A stretch of DNA of 64,000 nucleotides from Leeuwenhoekiella sp044542075 (lineage in GTDB: Bacteria; Bacteroidota; Bacteroidia; Flavobacteriales; Flavobacteriaceae). The stretch is from assembly GCF_044542075.1 (NCBI RefSeq), contig NZ_JBITTU010000002.1:546555-610554 (forward strand), given 5' to 3'. Made by a program: the position numbers and the translations under genes. Shown piece after piece: positions 44,442 through 53,705 of the stretch. The notes under the pieces were generated by a model. The model worked only from the letters and a program-made list of their open reading frames with translations. It had not been told where the DNA came from and made no database searches. Every line of letters starts with the position of its first letter. Within the stretch, counting starts at the first letter, position 1.

Positions 44442-47400
44442 ATGAAACAAGACAAAAAACCCTTTATTCCGAAGTTAGCACGCTGCTTTGGTTTACAAAA
44501 AAGGAAGATAGGATTTATGTTATTTAGTTTTTCTCTAGTACTACTTTTTGTTAGTACATCAGGATATGCTAAAGTTACATTGACGGATTCTGTAATCTGG
44601 CAGCAAAATTCAATATCAGGAACTATTACAGATGATGCAGGTGTCCCCGTTCCTGGAGCAAATATTATTGAAAAAGGTACTTCTAATGGTGCTCAAACAG
44701 ATTTTGATGGAAATTATACATTAAAACTAACTACAAATAATCCTGTACTGGTAATTTCATTTGTAGGTTATGAAACTCAAGAAATTAATGTTACTGGAGA
44801 TAAGAATGTTTATAATTTACAATTAACAGTTAGTACTGCTGCTTTAGACGAAATCGTTGTCGTGGGTTACGGTACTCAAAGAAAACGTGAGGTTACGGGT
44901 TCTATAAGTTCTATTTCTGCTGAGGCCATTACAGAACAGTCTGTTACAGGTTTTGATCAAGCTTTGGCCGGTAGAGTAGCAGGAGTACAAGTTTCTCAAA
45001 GTTCTGGGGCGCCGGGTGGTGCTACTTCTATACGAGTAAGAGGAGTTAGTACACCTGGAAATAGTGAGCCTTTATATGTGATTGATGGAATTCCCGTTTT
45101 TAATGGAAATACAGGCAGACAGGGAGGAACACAACCTAGCGGTGTTCTTAACACAATAAATCCTAATGATATTGCTTCTGTTGAAATTTTAAAAGATGCA
45201 GCTTCTGGTGCTATCTATGGCTCTAGGGCAGCAAATGGAGTAGTTATTATTACCACAAAAAAAGGTAAAGAAGGTCCTATGAAAATAGATCTTGATTATT
45301 CTGTAGGTATGCAGAGTAAAGAAAAAACACTTGATGTTTTAGACGGTCCCACTTACCAAAACTTTATAACAGAATTTACAGGTAGTGCACCTAACTATAC
45401 AAATCCTGCAAATACAAACTGGCAAGATGAGATTTTTGATTCCGCTCCTATGCATAATTTTAATCTACGTGCCAGTGGTGGTTCTGAAGATTCTAAGTAT
45501 TCACTTTCTGCCGGGTATTTAAATCAGGATGGTATTATAAAAGGTACAAGTTTTGAGCGCCTTTCGGTACGTATAAATACTTCACAAAACCTTGGTGATC
45601 ATTTTAGAATAGGAAACAACTTTTTAATCTCGAGATCAATAAGTAATCAAGTCGAAGAAAATCAAATATTTCAAGGTGCTATACCCTTATCTTTAATCTA
45701 CTTGCCTGTAGTACCAGCTCGCAATCCTGACGGAACTTTGGGACAACCTGCAGATGTAGGTACTAGTTTTATTAGAAGAAGTCCGCTTTATGTTACTGAT
45801 GAGCAATATTTTGAAGCAGAACAGTTTCGCTTCTTAGGTAATATTTATGCTGAATACGACATTTTTGAAGATTTGACCTATCGAATTAACTTAGGAGTTG
45901 ATTTTCTATATGGAGGATCTGATGCATTCTCTCCTTCATATATAGGAAGAGGTAGTGCAAATATTATAGCAACCGGCAGCAGATTTGACAGTAGAGAATT
46001 TATCTGGCTTACCGAGCATACTCTCAACTATAACAAGACTTTTAATGACATACACACTTTAGATGTATTAGCAGGTTTTACACAACAAAAATCTACATAT
46101 TCTGTGCAAAACTCAAGTGTACAAGGATATTTGTCTAATGACATCATAGCCTTAAATGGCGGTTCTGAGGTAGCAGGTGTTAATGGTCAATTATCAGACT
46201 GGTCTTTAATGTCATTTCTAGGTCGTGTGAACTACAATTTAAAAGATAAGTATTTCTTGTCAGGTAGTATTCGTCGCGATGGTTCGTCAAGATTCGGACC
46301 GGGCAATAAATGGGGTGTTTTTCCATCATTCTCGGCAGGCTGGCTAGTTTCAGATGAAGAATTCTTCAAAGCTGAATTTGTAAGTGAACTTAAAATAAGA
46401 GGTAGTTGGGGTCAGTTAGGAAATCAAGAGATAGCTCCTTTTCAATATCTTCCATTATTAGTTAATAATGCAGGTTATGGTTTTGGTGGAAATTTAAATT
46501 CGGGTGTTTTTAATGCACGACCTGCTAACCCAGATGTAACCTGGGAGACAGCAACAATTACAGATATAGGTATTGATGCATCTTTCTTTAATAGACAGGT
46601 TACTTTAAGTGTTGATTATTACGATAAAACAACAGATGATATTCTGCTACCGGGAAGCCTTCCGCTAGCGTACGGATTTATTTTAAATGGAGTTTCTCAA
46701 TTTCCTATCGTAAATGCAGGTTCTGTACGCAATCAAGGATTTGAATTTGATTTAGGAATACGCGGCGTTTCTAATGATTTTAGCTGGTCTGTAAACGCAA
46801 ACCTTGCTACAGTTAAAAACAATGTAGAAAGTCTGGGACAGGGCGGTGCTATAATTGTTGATAGTGAAGCGCTATCAACACGATTTGATGTAGGTATGCC
46901 GGTTGGTGCATTTTATGGTTATGTGGTTGATGGCGTTTTTCAAAATCAAGCCGAAATAGACAATATTAATCCTAACGCAGCAGGAGGAGTTTATTATCAA
47001 TCATCAGGTACTGTACCGGGAGATTTTAAATTTAAAGATCTTGATGGTAATGGAGTTATTGATGATAAAGATCAACAGGTTTTAGGTAGTGCTATACCAG
47101 AATTTACTTATGGTTTAAATGCCAGCGCTAACTACAAAAACCTAGATTTTTCAATGGCGTGGCAAGGTGTACAGGGTAATGAGATTTTCTCAACTGTACT
47201 ACAGCAGGCAGGAGATTTTACTAAGCCAGATAATAAATTTACATCGCTTTATAATAATGCCTGGAGAGGCGAAGGAACAAGTAATACTGTACCCCGTATA
47301 GGTTCTTCAAATGCTAATGGCAACTACAGAAACTCAGATTATTTTGTACAAGATGGATCTTTCTTAAGATTACGTTCGTTACAAATAGGCTATACTTTTT

Positions 47401-47603
47401 CAGATAAAATATTAGAAGATTTATCACTCAGTAAATTTAGAGTGTATATAGGTGGTCAAAACCTTATAACATTTGATAAATATGATTATGGTCTTGATCC
47501 TGAGGTAGGTGCTGCTTTTGAGAATAACTTACAAAATGGTGTAGACTATGGTCGTTACCCAATACCACGTATAGTTTCTTTAGGAGTTAATGTTGGATTT
47601 TAA
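44442..47603 (+). CDS. SusC-type TonB-dependent outer-membrane transporter
   Basis: A 1053-residue SusC-like protein. An N-terminal extension with a hydrophobic signal region (about 24-44) comes first. The carboxypeptidase-regulatory-like domain follows (ISGTITDDAGVPVPGANI, TDFDGNYTL), then the SusC-type TonB box region DEIVVVGYGTQRKREVTGSI and plug with LYVIDGIPVF and AASGAIYGSRAANGVVIITTKKG. The long barrel includes the LKDKYFLSGSIRRDGSSRFG segment. It pairs with the SusD gene 15 bp downstream to import oligosaccharides across the outer membrane. Given the GH95 enzyme and fucose genes around it, fucose-containing glycans are the likely cargo. It has its own copy of the shared fucose promoter. 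Confidence 0.95.
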   Translation: MKQDKKPFIPKLARCFGLQKRKIGFMLFSFSLVLLFVSTSGYAKVTLTDSVIWQQNSISGTITDDAGVPVPGANIIEKGTSNGAQTDFDGNYTLKLTTNNPVLVISFVGYETQEINVTGDKNVYNLQLTVSTAALDEIVVVGYGTQRKREVTGSISSISAEAITEQSVTGFDQALAGRVAGVQVSQSSGAPGGATSIRVRGVSTPGNSEPLYVIDGIPVFNGNTGRQGGTQPSGVLNTINPNDIASVEILKDAASGAIYGSRAANGVVIITTKKGKEGPMKIDLDYSVGMQSKEKTLDVLDGPTYQNFITEFTGSAPNYTNPANTNWQDEIFDSAPMHNFNLRASGGSEDSKYSLSAGYLNQDGIIKGTSFERLSVRINTSQNLGDHFRIGNNFLISRSISNQVEENQIFQGAIPLSLIYLPVVPARNPDGTLGQPADVGTSFIRRSPLYVTDEQYFEAEQFRFLGNIYAEYDIFEDLTYRINLGVDFLYGGSDAFSPSYIGRGSANIIATGSRFDSREFIWLTEHTLNYNKTFNDIHTLDVLAGFTQQKSTYSVQNSSVQGYLSNDIIALNGGSEVAGVNGQLSDWSLMSFLGRVNYNLKDKYFLSGSIRRDGSSRFGPGNKWGVFPSFSAGWLVSDEEFFKAEFVSELKIRGSWGQLGNQEIAPFQYLPLLVNNAGYGFGGNLNSGVFNARPANPDVTWETATITDIGIDASFFNRQVTLSVDYYDKTTDDILLPGSLPLAYGFILNGVSQFPIVNAGSVRNQGFEFDLGIRGVSNDFSWSVNANLATVKNNVESLGQGGAIIVDSEALSTRFDVGMPVGAFYGYVVDGVFQNQAEIDNINPNAAGGVYYQSSGTVPGDFKFKDLDGNGVIDDKDQQVLGSAIPEFTYGLNASANYKNLDFSMAWQGVQGNEIFSTVLQQAGDFTKPDNKFTSLYNNAWRGEGTSNTVPRIGSSNANGNYRNSDYFVQDGSFLRLRSLQIGYTFSDKILEDLSLSKFRVYIGGQNLITFDKYDYGLDPEVGAAFENNLQNGVDYGRYPIPRIVSLGVNVGF

Positions 47604-47618
47604 TAAAAAATAGAAAAC

Positions 47619-49100
47619 ATGAAAAAATATATAGTTTTAGGCCTATTATCGGCACTAACAATTACAGGTTGCGAGGATTTTTTAGAAATTGACCCACAAG
47701 ATTCGTTAACAACAACTGCATTTTATACTAATGCTGCAGACGCAGTAGCCGCTGTAAACGCCGCTTACGATGGCGTACAACATCTTAATTACTATGGTTT
47801 TAATTATCCTATTATATTAAACATCGCTGGAGGGGATGCAATAAAAGGAGGTTTTGGAGCGGGCGATCGTCCTGCTTATCTAGAACTAGAAACATTTGAT
47901 ATAACACCACAAAACTTACGTATACAAGAATTTTATGCAATGGCCTGGGGTGGTGTAAATCGTGCAAATCAAGTATTAGATAATGTTTCTCAAATGGAAA
48001 TTTCTGGAGATTTTACTGAAAGTCTGCAGACCCGTATTTTAGGAGAAGCTACTTTTTTAAGAGCATTACATTATTACAATTTAGTTCTTGCTTTTGATGG
48101 TATGCCTATTTATACTTCGGTCCCCGAAATAAATTCTGAAGTTTTACCTAGATCTACTACAGAAGAGACATGGCAATTTATTATAAGTGATTTTGCAGAT
48201 GCGGCTACTATGTTGCCAGATTCTTATGATGTAGCTAATACAGGAAGAGCAACTAAAGGAGCAGCAAATGCAATGTTAGCACGCATATTTGCTCTTAAAG
48301 GTGAGTGGGATAAAGTAGATACATATGCAGACTTAGTTTTAAACAGTCCCGTAGGTTACGATCTGGCACCTACATTTGCTGAGAATTTTGATGATAGAGG
48401 TAATAATAATTCAGAATCACTATTTGAAATTCAATACACATTATCAAACACATCTTTAGATATTTGGAATTCTTCAGGAGACTGGAATTCTAATTTTCTT
48501 GCCACGTATAGCGCACCTCAAGTGGGCGGAGCGGGATGGTCATTTATGTCACCTACTCAAAATCTGGTAGATGCTTTTGATGAAGGAGATATACGTTTAG
48601 GAGAAACTGTTTATCGACCGGGAGATGCTTATGGTGATGGAGTTTTTGACCCTAATAATGGAGATCATTTTGCGAATGCTGGTTTATATGGTCACAAGAA
48701 ATTAACAGGTCTTGTTTTTGACGGAAGTGCAGAAAACGGATTTAACTACAATTATAAGATTATTCGCTTTGCAGAAGTACTTTTATTAAAGGCTGAAGCA
48801 CAAAATGAACTTAATGGTCCTACAGCTACAGCGTTTAATCCACTTAACCGTATTCGCGAGCGTGCATCATTAGATCCTGTAAATGCTATAAATAATCCCG
48901 GTATTACACAAGAGGAATTACGCGATATTATTTTACACGAGCGCAGAGTAGAATTTGCTATGGAAGGTTTATTCTTTTATGATGCGATTTACAGAGGTAG
49001 AGGTGTAGAATTTTTTGGAGCCAGAGGTTATTCTCCGGGAGATGAGATTTTCCCAATACCACCATCTGAAATCGCTCAGACAGGATGGTCACAGAATTAA
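47619..49100 (+). CDS. SusD/RagB family glycan-binding lipoprotein
   Basis: A 493-residue surface lipoprotein. The lipobox is LTITGC with Cys18 and is followed by EDFLEIDPQDSLTTTAFYTN, a typical SusD beginning. Tetratricopeptide-like helices follow (ILGEATFLRALHYYNLVLAFD, KGAANAMLARIFALKGEWDKV). The C-terminal region with ILHERRVEFAMEGLFFYDAIYRG and the ending FPIPPSEI are hallmark SusD segments. It forms the lid of the SusC channel and presents glycan to it. The gap to susC is 15 bp and a hairpin at 49120 follows the gene. Binding specificity cannot be read from the sequence. Confidence 0.95.
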   Translation: MKKYIVLGLLSALTITGCEDFLEIDPQDSLTTTAFYTNAADAVAAVNAAYDGVQHLNYYGFNYPIILNIAGGDAIKGGFGAGDRPAYLELETFDITPQNLRIQEFYAMAWGGVNRANQVLDNVSQMEISGDFTESLQTRILGEATFLRALHYYNLVLAFDGMPIYTSVPEINSEVLPRSTTEETWQFIISDFADAATMLPDSYDVANTGRATKGAANAMLARIFALKGEWDKVDTYADLVLNSPVGYDLAPTFAENFDDRGNNNSESLFEIQYTLSNTSLDIWNSSGDWNSNFLATYSAPQVGGAGWSFMSPTQNLVDAFDEGDIRLGETVYRPGDAYGDGVFDPNNGDHFANAGLYGHKKLTGLVFDGSAENGFNYNYKIIRFAEVLLLKAEAQNELNGPTATAFNPLNRIRERASLDPVNAINNPGITQEELRDIILHERRVEFAMEGLFFYDAIYRGRGVEFFGARGYSPGDEIFPIPPSEIAQTGWSQN

Positions 49101-49119
49101 AAATTAAGAATTAGTCAAT

Positions 49120-49156
49120 TAAAAGGTAGTCACTGATTTTTTCATACTACCTTTTA
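49120..49156 (+). terminator. Hairpin after susD, probable terminator
   Basis: TAAAAGGTAGT, 15 nt loop, ACTACCTTTTA: perfect 11 bp arms 19 bp after the susD stop. The short T-run and wide loop suggest partial termination, which would lower expression of the 49182 gene relative to susCD. Confidence 0.6.
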
Positions 49157-49181
49157 CTATTAATTAAACGCGATACGTATT

Positions 49182-52100
49182 GTGATTAAATCAAGTGCTA
49201 CTTTATCCCTTTTAATACTTCTTTTTACATCTTGTGGGTTTAAAGAGGATGAAATATTTACGAAGTTAGAACCTAGTTTCACAAGTATTGATTTTATGAA
49301 TGAGGTTGTAGAAACAAGTACTACAAGCCTTGCTAATAATTATTATTTCTATAATGGTGCTGGTGTAAACGTAAGTGATTTTAATAACGATGGTTTACAA
49401 GATATTTTTTTTACTGGTAATCACACTCCTTCTAGACTCTATCTTAATCAAGGAGGTTTAAAATTTAAAGATGTAACTGAAGCAGCAGGTTTATTAAATA
49501 ATTTTTGGTGCAGTGGTTCTACTTATGCAGATGTAAACGGCGATGGGTTACAAGATATTTTTGTAGCTACGGTAGGTAAAAACGAAAGTAACTTATTGTA
49601 CATAAATCAAGGAAATGATTCTGAAGGTACTCCTATCTTTAGAGAGCTTTCTCAAAGGTACGGACTCAATGATACGCGTATATGTACGCAAGCCGCATTT
49701 TTTGATTATGATCGCGATAATGACTTAGATCTTTTTGTCATTGTTAATTCTCAATTAATGAACGATCGCAATCTTACCAAACCAAGAAATACAGAACAGA
49801 TCTCTTATACCGTTGACATTTTATATAGAAATAATGGTGATAATACGTTTACAGATATTTCTGAAGAAGCCGGAATAACCAATGAGGGATACTCCTTAGG
49901 TATTGCCATTAACGACATTAATAATGATGGCTGGCCAGATATATATGTAGCTAATGACTTTATTACAAATGACTTAATTTATATAAATAATACTGCAGGT
50001 GGTTTTACAGAAATGGCTCCTAAATATCTAAGACATACAAGTTACAATAGTATGGGGGTAGATATTGCAGACATCAATCACGATGGCTTTATGGATATTA
50101 CGACGATGGATATGTTACCAGAGTCAAACCGAAGAAAAAAGCTTATGATGGCTCCTTTGGACTATGATTTATTTAATTATAGAACAAGCCTTGGGTATGT
50201 GCAACAACACGTTAGAAATGCTTTACAAATAAATACAGGCGTTGCAGAAGATGGTTTGTATCAGTTTAGTGAATTAGGTGCTCTGGCTGGGATTTACTCT
50301 ACAGATTGGAGTTGGGCACCACTATGGGCAGATTTTAATAATAGCGGTGATCTCGATTTGTTTATTACAAACGGGTATTATAAAGATCTTACAGACATGG
50401 ATTTTTCTTTAGGTTTAAAGGAGAAATTACGTTTTGGTTCAAATGATTATAGTGTTGCTTATCAAAAAGAAACTATGGATAAGCTACGGCCTATTAAGAA
50501 GTCTAATTTTCTTTATACTAAAAAAGGACCACTAGAATATTTAAATGTCGCCGAAAGTTGGGGCTTAGAAGAACCCTCGTTTTCTCACGGGGCCGCATTT
50601 GCAGATTTTGACAATGATGGCGATCTAGAGTTAATAGTTAATAATCTGGGACAACCCGCATTTTTCTATAAAAATAATACCATTGAGTTAGAGGAAAAGA
50701 CTAAAACTAATGAGCACTCTTATATTGAAGTTAAGCTAAAAGGTACCGGAAAAAATAAAGACGCTTTTGGCTCACGATTATCTGTCTTTGCAGAAGGAAA
50801 ATGTATAGAAAGTTATTTTCATTCTAATGTAAGAGGGTATTTATCAAGTATGGGAGATGTGATTCACTTTGGTCTGGGTAAGAGGCAAAACGTTGATAGT
50901 ATATTAATTAATTGGCCAGACGGAATGCATCAAACTATAAATAAAATCCCGTTAAATAAGAGGATTAATATAGTTTACAAACCAGATATAAAAGTCAGAA
51001 AACCAGATGTTAGTAAACAGCTTTTTAAAGTCGTTTCAAAAAATTTAGGACTTAACTATTTCGCTGAAGAAAACAATTACATAGACTTTAAAAATGACCC
51101 ATTATTCTTTAAGATGTATTCTAAAGAGGGGCCGGGTATCGCTGTAGGTGATATTAATAATGATGGTAAAGATGATTTTCTAATTGGGAGTGCTTCTGGT
51201 AAAGCTACAACAGTATTCACTCAGGAAAACGGAAGTTTTAAACAGTCTCAAATTTTATTAGAAGACGCTTTTTATGAAGATATGGGTATGCTTCTTTTTG
51301 ATGCAGATGCAGATGGAGACAACGACTTGTATATAGTAAGTGGTGGCGCGGAGTATGTGCTAAATAACTCAATCTTTCAGGATCGATTTTATAAAAACGA
51401 TAACGGGATATTTACAAAACAAAAATTAGCAGTTGCTTACACGAGTGGCAGTACGGTAAAGGGTGCAGATTATGATAGAGATGGTGATATAGATCTTTTT
51501 GTTGGCGGAAAAATTATACCGGGAAGTTACCCATTAGCACCTACAAGTTCAATTTTGGTAAATCAAAACGGAAGTTTTGTTGATAAAACTCCTGCAGCTT
51601 TGAAAAATATAGGGATGGCTAATGATGCCCTTTGGACAGATTTTAACAACGATGGCTGGGTAGATTTAATTGTAGTAGGAGAGTGGATGCCTATACAGGT
51701 ATTTATAAACAATAAAGGTACTTTAGAACTCTTTAAAGCTTCAGGATTGGATAATACTTCGGGCTGGTGGAATAGTATAACAGGTGGTGACTTTGATAAT
51801 GACGGTGATATAGATTACATCCTGGGTAACTTCGGTCTTAATAGTTATATACGTGCAGATCCAAAACATCCGGTTCGCGTATACGCTGCAGATTATGATT
51901 CCAACGGGAAAACAGATCCTATTATTTCATATTACTCAAAAAATGATGATGGTGAATTAGAAGAAGTTTCTCTGGCGACACGCGATGCATTAATTTCTCA
52001 AATAGTGGCCTATAAAAAAAGATTTAGAGATTATAAGTCATTTTCCGAAGCACCCTTTGATAAAATATTAAAAAAGCAAGATCGCCATAATGATTTGGTT

Positions 52101-52694
52101 CTTGATGCTAAAATATTAACAACGAGTTATTTAGAAAATTTAGGTAACGGGACATTTAAAATAAAAATGTTACCTATAGAGAGTCAGGTTTCTCCGGTAT
52201 ATGGGGTATTAGTTAAAGACTTTGATGGTGACGGCAATTTGGATGCGATTTTAAGTGGGAATTTAAATTCTGCAGATCCTGTTTTTGGAAATTATGATGC
52301 TTCTAACGGAGTGTTTCTAAAAGGAAATGGCACAGGAAATTTACAAGCAGTACCTACATTAGAATCGGGTCTTTATTTAAATGGAGATCAAAAAAGTATC
52401 GTAAATGCTTTTGTTGGTTTAAATGCTATTAGTATTTCTGGAGCAAATAAAGGTCCTCTAAAGGCTTATATCTATTCTGATTCCATAGAAAAAACTCATA
52501 CTATTCTCACGCTAAAATCTCAAGACGCAGGTGCATACATAACTTATAAAAATGGTACTCAATCAAAAGTTGAATTTTATTACGGACATAGTTATTTGTC
52601 TCAATCTTCTAGAAAATTTGAGATTACGCCATCTATGAGAGAAGTTATTTTATTTGATTATAAAGGAACTAAACGAACATCATTTAAATTATAA
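49182..52694 (+). CDS. Large FG-GAP/VCBS-repeat and ASPIC/UnbV domain lipoprotein
   Basis: A 1170-residue lipoprotein (Cys18 in LLFTSC). Start is GTG at 49182, the only start that keeps the lipobox. At least seven calcium-binding-like FG-GAP/VCBS repeats of the form DFNNDGLQDIFF lie in the first half. They are followed by an ASPIC/UnbV domain at about 520-600 (AFGSRLSVFAEGK, HFGLGKRQNVDSILINWPDG). A second series of repeats such as DINNDGKDDFLIG and DFDGDGNLDAIL fills the rest. The repeats suggest a beta-propeller surface protein. Proteins of this kind are frequent in polysaccharide loci of Bacteroidota but have no proven role; glycan binding or surface assembly are guesses. It lies 82 bp after susD and 45 bp before the AraC gene. 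Confidence 0.87.
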   Translation: MIKSSATLSLLILLFTSCGFKEDEIFTKLEPSFTSIDFMNEVVETSTTSLANNYYFYNGAGVNVSDFNNDGLQDIFFTGNHTPSRLYLNQGGLKFKDVTEAAGLLNNFWCSGSTYADVNGDGLQDIFVATVGKNESNLLYINQGNDSEGTPIFRELSQRYGLNDTRICTQAAFFDYDRDNDLDLFVIVNSQLMNDRNLTKPRNTEQISYTVDILYRNNGDNTFTDISEEAGITNEGYSLGIAINDINNDGWPDIYVANDFITNDLIYINNTAGGFTEMAPKYLRHTSYNSMGVDIADINHDGFMDITTMDMLPESNRRKKLMMAPLDYDLFNYRTSLGYVQQHVRNALQINTGVAEDGLYQFSELGALAGIYSTDWSWAPLWADFNNSGDLDLFITNGYYKDLTDMDFSLGLKEKLRFGSNDYSVAYQKETMDKLRPIKKSNFLYTKKGPLEYLNVAESWGLEEPSFSHGAAFADFDNDGDLELIVNNLGQPAFFYKNNTIELEEKTKTNEHSYIEVKLKGTGKNKDAFGSRLSVFAEGKCIESYFHSNVRGYLSSMGDVIHFGLGKRQNVDSILINWPDGMHQTINKIPLNKRINIVYKPDIKVRKPDVSKQLFKVVSKNLGLNYFAEENNYIDFKNDPLFFKMYSKEGPGIAVGDINNDGKDDFLIGSASGKATTVFTQENGSFKQSQILLEDAFYEDMGMLLFDADADGDNDLYIVSGGAEYVLNNSIFQDRFYKNDNGIFTKQKLAVAYTSGSTVKGADYDRDGDIDLFVGGKIIPGSYPLAPTSSILVNQNGSFVDKTPAALKNIGMANDALWTDFNNDGWVDLIVVGEWMPIQVFINNKGTLELFKASGLDNTSGWWNSITGGDFDNDGDIDYILGNFGLNSYIRADPKHPVRVYAADYDSNGKTDPIISYYSKNDDGELEEVSLATRDALISQIVAYKKRFRDYKSFSEAPFDKILKKQDRHNDLVLDAKILTTSYLENLGNGTFKIKMLPIESQVSPVYGVLVKDFDGDGNLDAILSGNLNSADPVFGNYDASNGVFLKGNGTGNLQAVPTLESGLYLNGDQKSIVNAFVGLNAISISGANKGPLKAYIYSDSIEKTHTILTLKSQDAGAYITYKNGTQSKVEFYYGHSYLSQSSRKFEITPSMREVILFDYKGTKRTSFKL

Positions 52695-52738
52695 AATTGA
52701 GATATAGACAATTGTTTTCTGATCATTAATACAATCTA

Positions 52739-53617
52739 ATGAAGCTTCATTTTATAGACCGAACCAGCTCTGCTACTAATTCATTGAGTGTGACACAAAA
52801 TAGTCATCCTCATTTTTTGAAGTTTTGGCACTTTCACCCAGAATTAGAATTAGTTCTAATTGTAAAAAGTACGGGTACTCGATTTGTAGGTGATAGTATA
52901 GAGAAATTTAATGAAGGAGAGCTTGTTTTATTGGGGAAGAATTTACCACATATGTGGATTAATGATCCATCGTATTACAAAGGAAGTACAGATTTAAAAG
53001 CTGAAGCGATAGCGGTACACTTTAAGAAAGAATTTTTAGGTATTCAATTTTTTGAAACTCCAGAAATGAAAGCAATTGCGCATCTTATTTCTAGGGCTTC
53101 ATTAGGAATCGTATTTCCTGATATTAGTAAGGCTTTAAAGAAAAAAATTAAAGGATTAATCAAACTTAATGATTTTGACAAAGTGGTTTCCTTGCTTCAA
53201 ATTTTGCAGGAATTAGCTAAAAATTCTAACTCAAGAATTCTATCGAGTAATGGTTTTGTAAAGCCATTTAACAATAATGACTCTCAGGACCTGAAGAAAA
53301 TATACGAATATATATTTAAGAATTTTAATAAACCTATTAGTTCAAATAAAGTTGCTGAAGTTGCAAATATGAACCCTTCAGCCTTTAGTAGATTCTTTAC
53401 AAAAATTCATAGAAAATCATTTACGCGATATCTTAATGAAATTCGTGTGGGGTATGCGTGTAAAATGCTAATTGAAGGAGAGCAAAAGATCATTTCAATC
53501 TGTTACGAATCAGGTTTTCGCAATGTTTCTAATTTCAATAGACAGTTTAAACTTATACGAGGAATAACCCCAAACGAATTTGCAAAAATATATGACGATA
53601 CCACAGAATTAGAGTAA
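52739..53617 (+). CDS. AraC family regulator, candidate fucose-regulon activator
   Basis: A 292-residue regulator. The N-terminal cupin-type sensor has the HPHFLKFWHFHPELELVLI region and LVLLGKNLPHMW. The C-terminal AraC domain covers about 185-285 (SSNKVAEVANMNPSAFSRFFTKI and KIISICYESGFRNVSNFNRQFKLIRGITPNEF). It lies between susCD and the fuconate operon, all on one strand. Three promoters of this locus share half-sites 21 bp apart, as expected for an AraC protein, and this is the only such regulator inside the locus, so it is the natural candidate. L-fucose or a catabolic intermediate is the likely effector. Its own promoter shows no copy of the motif. Confidence 0.9.
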   Translation: MKLHFIDRTSSATNSLSVTQNSHPHFLKFWHFHPELELVLIVKSTGTRFVGDSIEKFNEGELVLLGKNLPHMWINDPSYYKGSTDLKAEAIAVHFKKEFLGIQFFETPEMKAIAHLISRASLGIVFPDISKALKKKIKGLIKLNDFDKVVSLLQILQELAKNSNSRILSSNGFVKPFNNNDSQDLKKIYEYIFKNFNKPISSNKVAEVANMNPSAFSRFFTKIHRKSFTRYLNEIRVGYACKMLIEGEQKIISICYESGFRNVSNFNRQFKLIRGITPNEFAKIYDDTTELE

Positions 53618-53622
53618 ATCGT

Positions 53623-53687
53623 GCAAAAAAAGTATTACATAAAGCAACAGGAAGGGTGGATATCATAATCTACTATGAATAGCTTTG
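53623..53687 (+). promoter_or_regulatory. Fucose-regulon promoter 3 (fuconate dehydratase operon)
   Basis: GCAAAAAAAGTATTACATAA begins at 53623. The second GCAA is at 53644, followed by GTGGATAT, and a perfect -7 box TAGCTTTG is at 53680-53687. All distances equal those of promoters 1 and 2. The ATG at 53706 lies only 18 nt after the box, giving a very short leader. Confidence 0.78.
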
Positions 53688-53705
53688 TTAACAACATCTA
53701 TTTTA

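Noticed and set aside
53685..53705. TTG start for fuconate dehydratase
   Set aside because: The codon lies inside the conserved -7 promoter box, upstream of any possible transcript start.
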